Part shown: piece by piece, positions 37,545 to 48,660 of the stretch
Layout: the number at the start of each line of letters is the position of its first letter
Numbering within the stretch: position 1 is the stretch's first letter
Source: Nageia nagi
Taxonomy: Eukaryota; Pinophyta
Reading direction: 5' to 3'
Length of the DNA: 64,000 bases
Assembly (NCBI GenBank): GCA_050084985.1
Contig: JBITNC010000001.1
Location: 176,142,001-176,206,000, forward strand
Translations under genes and position numbers: made by a program
The notes under the pieces: generated by a model
Seen by the model: only the letters and a program-made list of their open reading frames with translations
What the model was told of the DNA's origin: nothing
Database searches by the model: none

Positions 37545-40308
37545 ATGGTTCAAACTAGAAGTATGGCCGCTAAGGAAATACAAAGATACCCATTTGAAAT
37601 ACAAGAAATAGATACAGATAATATGGATTTGATAGAGTCTTTGGTTAGGAGGCCACCTCTTTTAGATGAATCAGATTCACGGATAGGCCGTTATGAAGGT
37701 AAAGATGAAGATTGGGATTATGATCAATCTAAATTGCAAAGACAAGGAATAGAGGATCATATTACTAAGTCTAGAATGCAAGTGTTAGATGAAGAGTTAA
37801 TTGAAATTCGTCATCGTCTAGCCAATCATAGAGATATTCCTAAGATGTCTTCTAGTGTACCAGGAGATGTAGAAAAATGAGATCAAAGGCATCATAACTT
37901 AGAAATTGATGAGAATAGATCTCAGGCTAGAACCATAGCAGTAACAGAGACTGAACCATATAAAGTTATCTATGATAGAGTCATTCATCAATTACCGAAT
38001 GGTCGAATAGTCAGTTCTTTGGTTAAAAAAGAAGGATTTCCTCTTTCTCGTAAATCTCTCGAATTAGGAAAAAATGAAGTAGCAATACCAGCAAGTAATT
38101 TATCTCAAAAAGTCCCTTCAATAAAGCAAACGAAAAAATCTTACTCTTCAAAAGGGAGATTAGATAGAAGGACATCTAAGTTTGTAGTAGAAGAGATACC
38201 TTCTTTTGAAGAACTAAAAGAACGAAGACAATTATATACAACAAAAATGGGTCAAAGATTCACGGAAGTATATGCCGATGAGATTAAAAGGGCCACGAAG
38301 ATACAATATCTCCTAGAGGAAGAAAATAGAAGAAATAATGAAGTCCTTAAAATTTGAGAACAAGAAGAGAAATTAAAAGAAATGGAAGATAAACTTTTGA
38401 GGGATAAAAAGAAATTAATAGAACAACAACAAATCAACAAAGAGAGAAGTGAATTCCTGGAACAAGAAAAGAAAAGACTTCATAAAGAGCATGAGATTCA
38501 ACTACGTTTAAGAGAATTACAACTTGAAGAATTAGAAAAAGAAAAAATCAAAAGGGAGCAACATCTACGTATGGAGAAAGAAAAATAAAGACAGTGGGAG
38601 GAATATCAAAGGATTAAAAATTGGAAACCCAAAACTCCTGAAGGAAGTCAAATACGAAGATATCGAGATCCTTACTTAGATAGACAAGAAGCAAGGGATA
38701 AAGAGGTAGACATTTTGTTACAAAAGAAAAGGGATAAAGAAATAGAATTACAAAGGTTATATGATAAACAAAAGCAAGAATCTATTAAAAGTTGGGTGGA
38801 ACAAACTCAAAAGCAAATGAAACAACCTGATTACAAAGAAAGAGAGTTATACGGAAAAAGTATATACCAAGAACCTCCTAAAATCCCTAGTCTACGAAAT
38901 CAGTCACCTCTTAAGATATTGCCCCCACCACCATCAGAATTTCCTTCTGACTATGAGTCTCACATGTCAAGATCAATCTTAGAAAAGGATCCGAATACTC
39001 GAAGACATCATAGACATACTCAAGGTCAAAGAACTAATAAGGAATTAGAAGACTTTTTGAAGGATTTCATGAATCAAGAGATGAATGTTCAAGGGCTTAA
39101 GAAGTTGATATATGATCATTTGTAATGAGCCTATTCATCCAAGTGTTCTAAAAAAGAAATTACCTTATAGGTTTGAACTTCCTAAAATAGAACCATTTAA
39201 AGGAAGAGAAGATCCCAAGGAACACTTGAGAAAATTTCCATTTTCTAGTTATCAGATAGACAATGATGATTCATTGATGTTATGTATGTTCCCTATGATG
39301 CTTGCAGGTCAAGCTTTGGATTGGTATAATGGTTTACCTATGCATAGTTTATATACATTTGAACAATTGGCTGATCAATTTCTTGAGCACTTTAGAATCA
39401 ATATTAAAGAAAAATCTTCCATTATGGATCTTACAAGATTACAACAATTTTTCGATGAAACCATACAAGATTACATCTCAAGATGGCAGGCTATACTTAC
39501 TAGTATGCCTTATATAATACCACAAGAAGAATTGGTTAAATTCTTTAGTCAAAGTTGTCTAAGACCAATAGCTAGTGTTCTCCAAATTCAACAACATAAG
39601 ACTTTTGAAGAAGCTATTGCACAGGCAGTAGTTATAGAAAGAATTAAAATTCAAGATGGAGAACTAAAACTCAAGAAGAAGGAATACAAGAAAGGCAATC
39701 AACATGAGAATACTAGTAAACAACCACAAAGTAATCAAATAGCTATGACGGAAGATTTTGGTCAAGCTCCAAAAATCGAAGAAAATGTTGAACCTAAGCC
39801 TAAGAGAAATTTTACCCCATTATCAGAACCATTATCTGAGATACTTAAAAAATTATGTGATAATGGTATGATTACATTACCTAAAATAAAATCAGAGAAT
39901 CCTGATGTTAAAGGGAAAAAATGGTATAGAGAGAATGAATTTTGTGCTTACCATAGACAAAAGGGACATAGGACAAATAGATGTCGAACTTTACAGCATA
40001 AAATTCAAGACTTGATAGATGGTGGGAAAATAGATGTGGATAATTTAGTTGTGCCTCCGAATCAAAATTTAGGGATATATCAAAATCCCTTACCTTCACA
40101 TCAGGCTAATAATGTGGCAATTATCCCAAATCAATTGAACTATACATGCAATGATAAGGATACACCATTTATAGGGGCTATAGATGATTCAATACACATG
40201 ATTGGTATAGCTACAAGAGCACAACAATATCAAGATAAGCAAGACAACCCACGAAGAAATCAATCGATATCAAATCCAAGTAATATACAACCTATACCTC
40301 CTCCATAA
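37545..40308 (+). pseudogene. Element A gag
   Basis: Begins at an ATG reading MVQTRSM, a common plant Ty3 gag start. A long Lys/Glu-rich coiled-coil part follows (about 38,200-38,800), with a proline-rich stretch (LPPPPSEFP-like) near 38,930. The retrotransposon gag domain (GQALDWYNGLP, FLEHFRINIKEKSS, YISRWQA) is at 39,140-39,650. A Cys/His knuckle reading CAYHRQKGHRTNRC sits at about 39,940. Gag would form the particle and bind RNA. In-frame stops stand at 37,878, 38,355 and 38,586, and the frame shifts by one near 39,112-39,125; further stops at 40,306 and just beyond separate it from protease. All four stop sites would be single C-to-T changes from Gln or Arg codons. Confidence 0.85.
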
Positions 40309-40353
40309 CAACCTAAGGTTTCGATAAAGGGTGCTCTTTAATGACAATTAAAG

Positions 40354-41802
40354 ATGTCTCCGATCAAGATGACTTTATTTGAGCTATTACAACAGTCTGG
40401 TAGTTATAGGGAAGTAATGAATCAAATTCTACAAGAAATTCAAGTGGATATTAGTAACCCTGATAATTTTATTTCAATAATTGAAAGTTTGAAGATATCT
40501 CAACAACCTAGTATTACCTTCTACGAACAAGAAAGATTAAAAAATGATGGACAAGGTGGTCTTGATCCACCTTTACATATAATGGGTAAAGTAGATGGGA
40601 AATTATTTAAAAGAATTCTGATAGATGAAGGGTCAGCTATAAATATAATCTCAGAGGCCACATATAAAAATTTGAATTTGTCGGATTCACTTATCTTATC
40701 TCCTTCTTTACAAATTAGGGCATTTAATGATGCAGTATGTTCAACTTTGGGATCAATCGTGCTACCGATTACAGTAGGGGCTAAGACCATGCAAACTTTG
40801 TTACATATAATTGAAGGAAATATCATACAATATAACATTCTTTTAGGACATCCATGGATTAGAGAAATGCAGTGTGTTCCATCAACTTACCATGGATGTT
40901 TAAAATACATCTACAAAGATAAAGTTCATTGTGTGTTTAGAGATCCAGACCCTTATTCTCATTGTAATTTAATTTTGGATCCAAGTAAAGTGACATTACC
41001 ATCTCCTAACTTATCAACCACATTGATGAACAAGAATACAAGTCAATCTGAAGTCATAAAAGGAAAAAGCGATATAGCTATACAGAATATAGATGCTTGG
41101 GAAAGGGTTGCTAAGACTTTAGACAAAAAATTTGGAGCTTCTTCATCAAAACAAGTGAATACTATATCTGATAATGACTCATCTAGTGTATATTTGGTGA
41201 AAGTTAAATTAATGGATTTAGGGATGGGAGAATATGATGTAGATGATGTGGTATTTAATATACCATCATTACAAGAAGTGGGTAAAGCATCTGAATCGCC
41301 TAGTGTGATTGGAGAAATAGTACCTTTAGGGGAAGTACCTAATCAGACCATGTTTATCTATGTGGGAATAGTAGATCTGGTGTCAACAATACCCAATCAA
41401 ACTTATGAAGGAAATTTTAATAATGATATGAAATATTTATCACCTTGTTCAAGAACTTTTGTCTTAAACTATTTTAACAAATGTAATTGGCAAGGACAAG
41501 GATTGGGTCAGTATGAGCAAGGTCCACGAGACATCATTGAATTACAATATCAATATCCCACTGATAAAAGGGGATTAGGTTATCAAAATGAATGTAAAAC
41601 TCTTACTAAATTAGAAAATTCAGAAGAAGAAAATTTGGATTATAGTGAAGAGATTTTAGAGAAAGAATCCATAGTACAAGAAAGTATTGGTATAAGAGAA
41701 GAAAAATTAAGTGAAATGGATGTCTTAGAAGGGGTCAAAGTGCTTTTCATAAATAATACTGAATCACCCCGAAACCATTCATGCTCACCAAGTGATATAT
41801 AA
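40354..41802 (+). pseudogene. Element A protease region with G-patch-like motif
   Basis: A 482-codon open frame. The retropepsin fold is visible: ILIDEGSAINIIS (active aspartate at 40,624) and the second hallmark NILLGHPWIREM near 40,840. The usual D-T/S-G triad is D-E-G here. Further on, at about 41,488-41,590, is a glycine-rich motif (WQGQGLGQYEQG, then RGLGY) resembling the G-patch found next to protease in some retroelements and retroviruses. Protease would cut the gag-pol polyprotein. The frame is the same as the second half of gag, from which it is separated by three stops; a stop at 41,800 separates it from RT. Confidence 0.85.
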
Positions 41803-41865
41803 GAAAGAATAAATAGAAATGTCGAATCATCAATTAATTCATGTTTTGATATACCATCGGTAAAT

Positions 41866-42969
41866 ATGGTTATAATAAAAGAGAATGATGTTGAAGATCA
41901 AAATAGTGAACAAATAAATGAAGCCAACGAAAATTATGATTTAATCAGAATAATAGCTGATACTCCCACAGATGAAATAATTGCTGATTTTTCTCTTATA
42001 TCATCCAACCCTTTGGTACACGAATTCAAAAACATAAATTACATATTTGATTCCTATAAAGATAAAGTATGCACGAATGAGCAAATTCAAGAATGTGATG
42101 AAGAATATAGCATTGACGATAATGGTTGGATACCGGTACCAAATCAATTAGAAGAAGGATCGCATATGCTTATTGAAAAGGTCTTAGAAATAAATCTCAG
42201 TAATGATCCTCAGAATCCTAAAATAATTCAATTAGGAGAAAATCTCATCAAAACTGAGCAAGAAGAGATTATAACTTTATTAAAAGAACGAGAAAAAGTA
42301 TTCGCATGGTCATATGCGGACATGCCTGGAATAGACCCTAAACTAGTAGTGCATAATTTAGCCTTAAAGTCTGATGCTAAACTGGTTAAATAGAAATTAC
42401 GTAAGATGCATCCTACTATAGCATTAATGGTGAAAGAAGAACTTCAGAAATTATTAGAAGCTAAATTTATACAACCTATAGATTATTCGGATTGGATATC
42501 TAACATGGTACCTATGAAAAAACCAAGTGGAAAAATATGAATATGCACAAATTTCCGTGATCTTAACAAAGCTTGTCCCAAAGATGATTTACCTCTACCT
42601 AACATTGATAGCTTGGTAGATTCGATAGTAGGACATGATATGCTATCATTAATGGATGGCTTTTCCGGTTATAATCAAATAAAGATAGCTCCTGAAGATC
42701 AACATAAAATAGCTTTTATAACTCCATGGGGTATCTTTTGTTATAAAGTTATGCCTTTTGGATTAAAGAATGCTGGGGCAACTTATCAAAGGGCTATGAC
42801 TTATATATTCCATGATTATATGCACGACATAGTAGAAGATTATGTTGATGATTTGTTGGTTAGATCCAAACATCGAATAGATCATAGAAAAGACCTAATT
42901 AAAGTCTTGGATAGATTATTAGAACATAAAGTAAGATTAAATCCAAAAAAGTGTGTGTTTTTGGTGTAA
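41866..42969 (+). pseudogene. Element A reverse transcriptase
   Basis: Ty3-type RT in order: an acidic linker, FAWSYADMPGIDPKLV, then KLRKMHP, NFRDLNKACPKDDLPLPNID, LMDGFSGYNQI, MPFGLKNAGATYQRAM and the catalytic YVDDLLV (42,841-42,861). It would copy element RNA to DNA. Stops at 42,391 (TAG, Gln site) and 42,538 (TGA, Arg site) interrupt it, and the frame shifts near 42,960 between KKCVF and the GKLLGFIVS block. The catalytic residues themselves are preserved. Confidence 0.9.
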
Positions 42970-43454
42970 CTTCGGGAAAACTATTAGGATTTATTGTGTC
43001 TCGATGAGGAATTGAAATAGATCCTAATAAAGTGAAGGTGGTTGTAGATATGCCACCTCCTGCAAATCTTAGACAATTACAGAGTTTACAGGGTAAGTTA
43101 CAAGCCATCAGGAGGTTTATAGCTCAACTTTCGGATAAATGCAAACTGTTTACAAAACTATTAAAAAAGGGGACAGAATATCATTGGGGTAAAGAGCAAC
43201 AAGATGCCTTCGAGGAAATTAAAAGATATTTATTATCTCCTCCTATGTTAAGTCCACCTAGAAAAGATATACCCTTTTTGTTATACGTTTCTGCTACTGA
43301 AACTACCTTAGGAACAATGCTTGCTCAGAAGAATGAATATAATAAAGAGCAAGCTATTTTTTACCTGAGTAGAACACTTGTGAGTTATGAGATTAAATAC
43401 ATATATTTGGAAAAATTATGTCTTGCTGTCGTTTTCGCTACTAAAAAGCTCTGA
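42970..43454 (+). pseudogene. Element A first RNase H (Ty3 type, degenerate in this lineage)
   Basis: After the frameshift: GKLLGFIVS, a TGA at 43,005, EIDPNKVK, RRFIAQLSDKCKLFTKLL, FLLYVSATETTLGTMLAQ and YLSRTLVSYEIKYIYLEK. This is the connection and first RNase H of Ty3 elements. The first catalytic Asp is replaced (YVSATE), as is usual in Tat elements, where the second RNase H takes over. The frame ends at TGA 43,452, in the KL-HYML context; element C has a TGA at the same codon. Confidence 0.82.
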
Positions 43455-43460
43455 CATTAC

Positions 43461-44312
43461 ATGCTTAATCATACAATGTATGTCGTCTCTAAAGTGGACC
43501 CATTAAAATATATGATGAATAAAACCTATCAAAATTCAAGAACTGCAAAGTGGATAATGCACTTAACTGAATTTGATTTGCATTTTATCGGACAAAAATC
43601 AATAAAAGGACAAGTAATTGCTGACTATCTCGTTGATGCTCTGTTACAAGATAATAAACCACTTGTCATTGAATTACCTGATGATGGGATATTTCAACTA
43701 GATGAAATTGAAATACCTGTAGAACCCAAAGATGAGTGGGATATGACAATACACTTTGATGGTTCTCGATGTGAACAAGGTGGTGGAGCAAGTGTTGTAT
43801 TTATAACACCGCAAGGAATCCCTATACCGTATTCATTTAAACTTAAATTTCCTTGTACTAATAATAATGCAGAATATGAAGCTTTGATATTAGCATTGAA
43901 AACCGCTATTAAATTAAAACTCAAAAGAATTAAAATTATTGGAGATTCTTTACTCATCGTAAATCAAGTGAAAGGAATCTATCAATGTAGAGAACCTTTA
44001 CTTCAAAAGTATAAAGCATTAGTTGAGGAATTGTTAAAATCTTTTGATCAATTTAGTATAGAAGTGGCACTAAGATCATCTAATAGATTTGCAGATGCTA
44101 TGGATTCTATTGGATCTCTTATCCTAGAAGATCCTAAAAAATCTTCAATTCAAGTTGAAATAATTCAATTATCTCAATCATCATTACAACAAGAAGATGA
44201 AGAACAAAGTGTATTAAATATTGGCATAACGGATAAAGATAATTGGTACCAAGAATTGATAGACTTTTTAAAATTTGGAACTCTTCCTGTAAGCCTTAAT
44301 AAATCAGCATGA
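43461..44312 (+). pseudogene. Element A second, archaeal-type RNase H
   Basis: 283 codons containing IMHLTEFDLHFI and the aRNH core: MTIHFDGSRCEQGGG (first Asp), NNNAEYEALILAL (Glu), IIGDSLLIVNQVKG (Asp) and SSNRFADAMDSIGSL (last Asp). A second RNase H of this type between the Ty3 RNase H and integrase defines the Tat lineage in plants. Within this stretch the frame is undamaged; two TGA codons follow at 44,310 and 44,313. Confidence 0.9.
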
Positions 44313-45502
44313 TGAGCATTTAAAATTAAAGCAGCTAAATATTGTTTGATAGGGATATCTTGCATCGACGAAACTTCAATGGTATATTACTTAGATGTCT
44401 TGAATGGAATGATAGTAAAAAAGCTATGTCCTCCGCCCATGATGGAGTATGTGGAGGACATTTTAATGGCATTGCACTTGTAAAGCAATTAATATGGATG
44501 GGGTATTATTGGCCTACTATGGAAAAGGATTGTTGTGAATACATTAAAAAGTGTTTTAAATGTCAACAGTATTCTCATTTATTTTCACAGCCGTCTCAGG
44601 AGCTACATCCTATACAATCACTTTGGCCATTCTCTAAATGGGCCTTAGATTTAATAGGACAAATTACACCTACATCCTCTGGTGGGCACAAGTTTATTAT
44701 TATAGCCACTGAATATTTTACTAAATGGGTAGAGGCTATTCCCATGACTTCCACTACGGGTGCACGAATCGCTGAGTTTATAGAAAATTATATTATATGT
44801 AGATTCGGCATATCGAGCCAATTAATTATGGATAATGGAAAGAATTTTAAAAATAAGGATGTAAAATGTATATGTGACAAGTATAAAATTAAACAGAGTT
44901 TTTCCACTCCTTATTATCCACAAGGTAATGGACAGGCAGAAGCTACTAACAAAACTATTTGGAACATCTTAGCAAAAATAGTAAATGATTCTCATAAAGA
45001 TTGACATATGCAAATACCAAAAGCCTTATGGGCTTATCGTACTAGTGTACGCACTCCCATTGGGGCAACACCTTTCTCTTTAGTTTATGGAACAGAAGCT
45101 ATCTTACCCATAGAGCTTGAGATACCATCCCTTAGAGTAAATATAAGTGAGCAAAATGCTAACGAGGAAGCAAGACAAACTCGCTTAGACCAGTTATTAC
45201 TTTTAGATGAAAAACATATTAATGCTTTAGAGCACATGTGTGTTTATCAAAGGAGGATAAAATGAGCTTTTGATAAAAGAGCTTTAATTCGTGAATTCAA
45301 AATAGGTGATTTGGTCTTAAAAGAAAATCAACAAACTTCACGACTAGAACGATAGCTTAGAGACAAGTTTGCTCCAAATTGGTTAGGACCATACATCATT
45401 AAGAAAAAATTTGGTAAGGGAACTTATCATTTATCAGATTTAGAAGGAAATGAAGAGCGTGAACCTATAAATATCATGCATCTTCAACCCTTCTATACAT
45501 AA
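44313..45502 (+). pseudogene. Element A integrase
   Basis: The N-terminal zinc-binding part (HDGVCGGHFNG, then CFKCQQYS) is followed by the DDE core (ALDLIGQITP, IMDNGKNFKN, PYYPQGNGQAEATNK) and the C-terminal end (YRTSVRTPIGATPFSLVYG, IGDLVLKENQQT, NWLGPYIIKK, HLQPFYT, stop at 45,500). It would insert the DNA copy. Compared with element C, A has lost one base in a G run near 44,353. Stops occur at 45,002 (Trp in C), 45,263 (shared with C) and 45,354 (Gln in C). No chromodomain is seen. Confidence 0.9.
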
Positions 45503-45614
45503 AAAAGTGGAAAAGTGTATATTAGTTTTCTTTTGTTTCATTTTATTATTAATTAAAACAATAAATAAATAAAAATATTAATATTTGTCAAATATTAATG
45601 ATTAAAATAGAAAG

Positions 45615-46825
45615 ATGAATCTGGTAAAGGAATCTGCTAAAGGTAGCTTCGTGCAACCATAAGTACAATTTCCACCGCCCAGATATCCAGGTGACTTCGC
45701 ATTAACATATTTGAAACATAACTTTGATATGGATCTCTTGAATTATTTATGGTTGACTATTGATGAGCAATATGAAAGAACATATAATATGTTTTGTGGT
45801 AGGATTACTGGTTGGGAAGTCACCTTCTTTGGATATGAAGCCTGTATTAATTTAGGCCCACAAATTTATTTCGCACATATGGAACGAATATCACATGAAA
45901 TAATGGCCTTTTGTCTACAATGGCCTTATGGAAGGCCAAGTATTAACATAAGGTGCCAATTAACAAAGCCTTCACTCCTTTTAGCTAGGATGAACTGTGT
46001 TGAACAATTAACTAAAAACCTAGAATGGATGGATGAACTCTTACCTTATTTACCTCATAAAAGGGTGACTTATGATTTTTCAAATGCTTTTGTGGCCTTC
46101 CCTCCTAGAACACCACAACAACATTATAGGCAAATCAACAGATTCTCTCGCACACAAATGCGACCCATAATTAGAAAATGAAAGTTGGAAAAAAGATGAG
46201 CCTACCGTATTGCTGAACTTGCAACGATAAATCAAATAAAGATCAGAAATAAGATTATCAAAAAATTATCAAAAGGACATAGAGTACAGAGTAATGGAAA
46301 TTATCTCCCTGGGTTCGAAAATAGTTATGATAGAGATCTGTTTATGAAAGTCATTCGTAGCGTTCCTACTCCTTTATATTCAAACATCTTTTCCATGCCT
46401 ATCAAAATTCAACAACAACTAGCCCTGACATTCTATGATATACACAAATCTTACGATTGGGAGGTCAAAATAAATAAATCTCAAGTCATTGTTTGTATCG
46501 ACGCATTTGAACTATGGTGTTCTCCTAAATTAGAATATGACTTAATGATATATTTCTGTCTCTTGTGGCCAATAGAAAAGCCTAAAATCATAATTGATTG
46601 TACTTACAACCAGACTTTGAGATATCAAGAATGAATCATCTTAATCGCTCAAACCGTGACTTCGAACACTTAGATTATTGTGTTCCCAAAATTTGTCATA
46701 ATCAAGTGATACTAGATTTTAGTTTTTTGTTTAGTTCAACATATTGCTCCTTTAATCCTTCAGCGGTTCAAACTCGATTTGAACGCGTCCTGAATAGATT
46801 CCCAAGAAAAACTATAAAACCCTAA
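45615..46825 (+). pseudogene. Element A sense extra ORF (duplicated-domain protein), broken
   Basis: Starts 113 bp after integrase at ATG 45,615, in the same transcriptional direction, and is collinear with the intact 404-residue frame of element C. Readable pieces: DFALTYLKHNFDMDL, GWEVTFFGYEA, FCLQWPYGRPSINIRC, LPHKRVTYDFS, then DWEVKINKSQV, YFCLLWPIEKPKIIIDC, LDYCVPKICHNQV and RFERVLNRFPRK. Stops lie near 45,661, 46,179, 46,197 and 46,632, and a one-base loss near 46,660 shifts the last part. The same two-fold internal repeat as in C is visible. No transmembrane segment or signal peptide argues against an envelope-like role. Function unknown. Confidence 0.8.
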
Positions 46826-47700
46826 AAAAAAAATTATAAAATCCTAAAAATTTGAAAAATATAAAATACGTAAAAATTATAAAATTATAAAATCTACCTA
46901 GATGGAAACATCTAGAGGTTACTTGGCAATAGGGTACCCTGCCCTTGTATGATGTGAGTATATGTTGTATGTCATTGTAAAAGTGGTTATCCCATAAATG
47001 TGTAATGTGTGAAAAGGTCATTTTAGAATAATCTCCTTGTTATCACCACATTCCCTTTGTCTTTTCTTTCATAAAGAGATGATATACCATAGATGATAGA
47101 AAAACATAAAGTTTGTGTTTGAGGGAAAATCAATAAACTCCAAACACTTATAACATTAAAAAATTCGAAGAGAATTTGAATGAAATCATTCTAAGAGACA
47201 TTAAGAGTGAAAGTTATGTGTCTATCCTATTATTCGCTTCATCTCGAACCCAAGAATTGTTTGATAGTACAAAAAAAAATAGAATGCTACAAAGATTCTT
47301 GGGTTATATCGAGATCGAGGGGTTAATCCTCATCGGGGCTATGGACGCCTGTCTGGCAATGGGGTATACCTTACGAGTGGCGATATGTCCATTTTGGTTA
47401 GCGACCTTCTTTCCTATGGACCTCTATACGTTTCATATGGATAGACTAGCTTATTGATGTCTCTAGGATATTTCATCTCAAATGATCTAAGAAGGGAAAT
47501 GAACCTCACTGCACACACTGGAGTTTCTTAGATTCTCTCATCAACATATAACAATAATGTTTGATATCATCTTGGGTTATTAGATCTGGAAATAAAGAAA
47601 GATAAGGTAGATGTTGTAATAACTTGGTCGTTAAGCTAAAATCACCTAATCTATTGTCATAAGTTGCATATTGTGTCTAGAGCCACTTGTGTCATTTTGT
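46826..47700 (+). other. Element A: conserved untranslated block after the extra ORF
   Basis: Several pieces align with element C in opposite orientation: the phrase around ctagatgg-aacatctagaggt and acttggcaat-gggt (46,898-46,945, C near 60,335-60,395), the stretch gaatttgaatgaaat (47,172, C near 60,100), and ggctatggacgcctg-ctggca (47,337, C near 59,890-59,915). A 93-codon frame at 47,176-47,457 lies here; its last 13 codons (MDLYTFHMDRLAY) keep frame in C despite indels upstream, but C is otherwise broken and the frame lacks an ATG start, so I do not call it a gene. Confidence 0.6.
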
Positions 47701-47719
47701 TAAATCATTCAAGATTACC

Positions 47720-48150
47720 ATTACCTTTGAACATTATTAAAATTGCTTTTATTTGGGAAGGATAAGAATGATTATTTATTGTTCCCCTGACCAAGATAAA
47801 GTTAATGTTCATATGCATCCATTAGGTCACTAGTGTGTCATGTTAATTCATTTCACTATCATCCATTACCTTTGAATATTATTAAAATTGCTCTTCTTTG
47901 GGAAGGATAAGAACGATTATTTATTGTTCCCCTGACCAAGATAAAGTTAATGTTCATATGCATCCATTAGGTCACTAGTGTGTCATGTTAATTCATTTTA
48001 CCATCATCCATTACCTTTGAACATTATTAAAATTGCTTTTCTTTGGGAAGGATAAGAATGATTACTTATTATTCCCCTGACCAAGATAAAGTTAATGTTC
48101 ATATGTACCCATAAGTCATTAGTTTGTCATGTCGTTATATCTATTGTAAA
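47720..48150. repeat. Element A: 145 bp tandem repeat, three copies
   Basis: The phrase ttacctttgaacattattaa recurs at 47,721, 47,866 and 48,011, exactly 145 bp apart, each followed by gggaaggataagaa-gatta and ccctgaccaagataaagtta. Element C has a related array (59,150-59,520) in reverse orientation. Tandem repeats in the region between pol and the 3' LTR are a known habit of Tat elements. Confidence 0.88.
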
Positions 48151-48640
48151 ATTGCCAAGTACAGAAAATGATGCATCTGATTCCGCAAAAATATAATAAA
48201 ATTATGTCCTTAAATAACTTATCTTAGATTCATTTGTTCACTCATACCTATTATTAAACTACTTTTGAGGATCAATAACATCATCAAATTAATTTGTTGA
48301 TATATATTTTATCATCATAAATTATAAAAAGATAGCCTCAAAACCATACATCATACATTTCAAGATTACATCTATCATTAACATCCATTCATCATCAAGT
48401 AATTAAAAGATGATTATGAGCTACCTAACATCACATCATACCCATCCACATATAAAATGAAAATCATCATAACATCATATGTCATACAATGAATATCAAA
48501 GGTCCATCCATACATCATAACAGTCTAGCAAACGGTCATCCTAACATCACCATCAAATAAAAACTACATGGGTACAATAAACATATAAAAAAATAACATC
48601 ACAAAAAGAATATCCTCATGGATTGCCCCAACCACTGCCT
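48151..48640. other. Element A: non-coding spacer rich in catcat words
   Basis: AT-rich sequence with many short acatcat and catcataa words (48,300-48,560) and no reading frame. On the minus strand it would be the 3' untranslated region of the antisense gene. Confidence 0.5.
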
Positions 48641-48660
48641 GGTCTACTAGGACTGCTAGG

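Noticed and set aside
47176-47457. 93-codon frame in element A downstream of the extra ORF
   Set aside because: It begins at a TTG, and the homologous region of C has a stop and a microsatellite; only the last 13 codons stay in frame. Possibly a conserved non-coding block.
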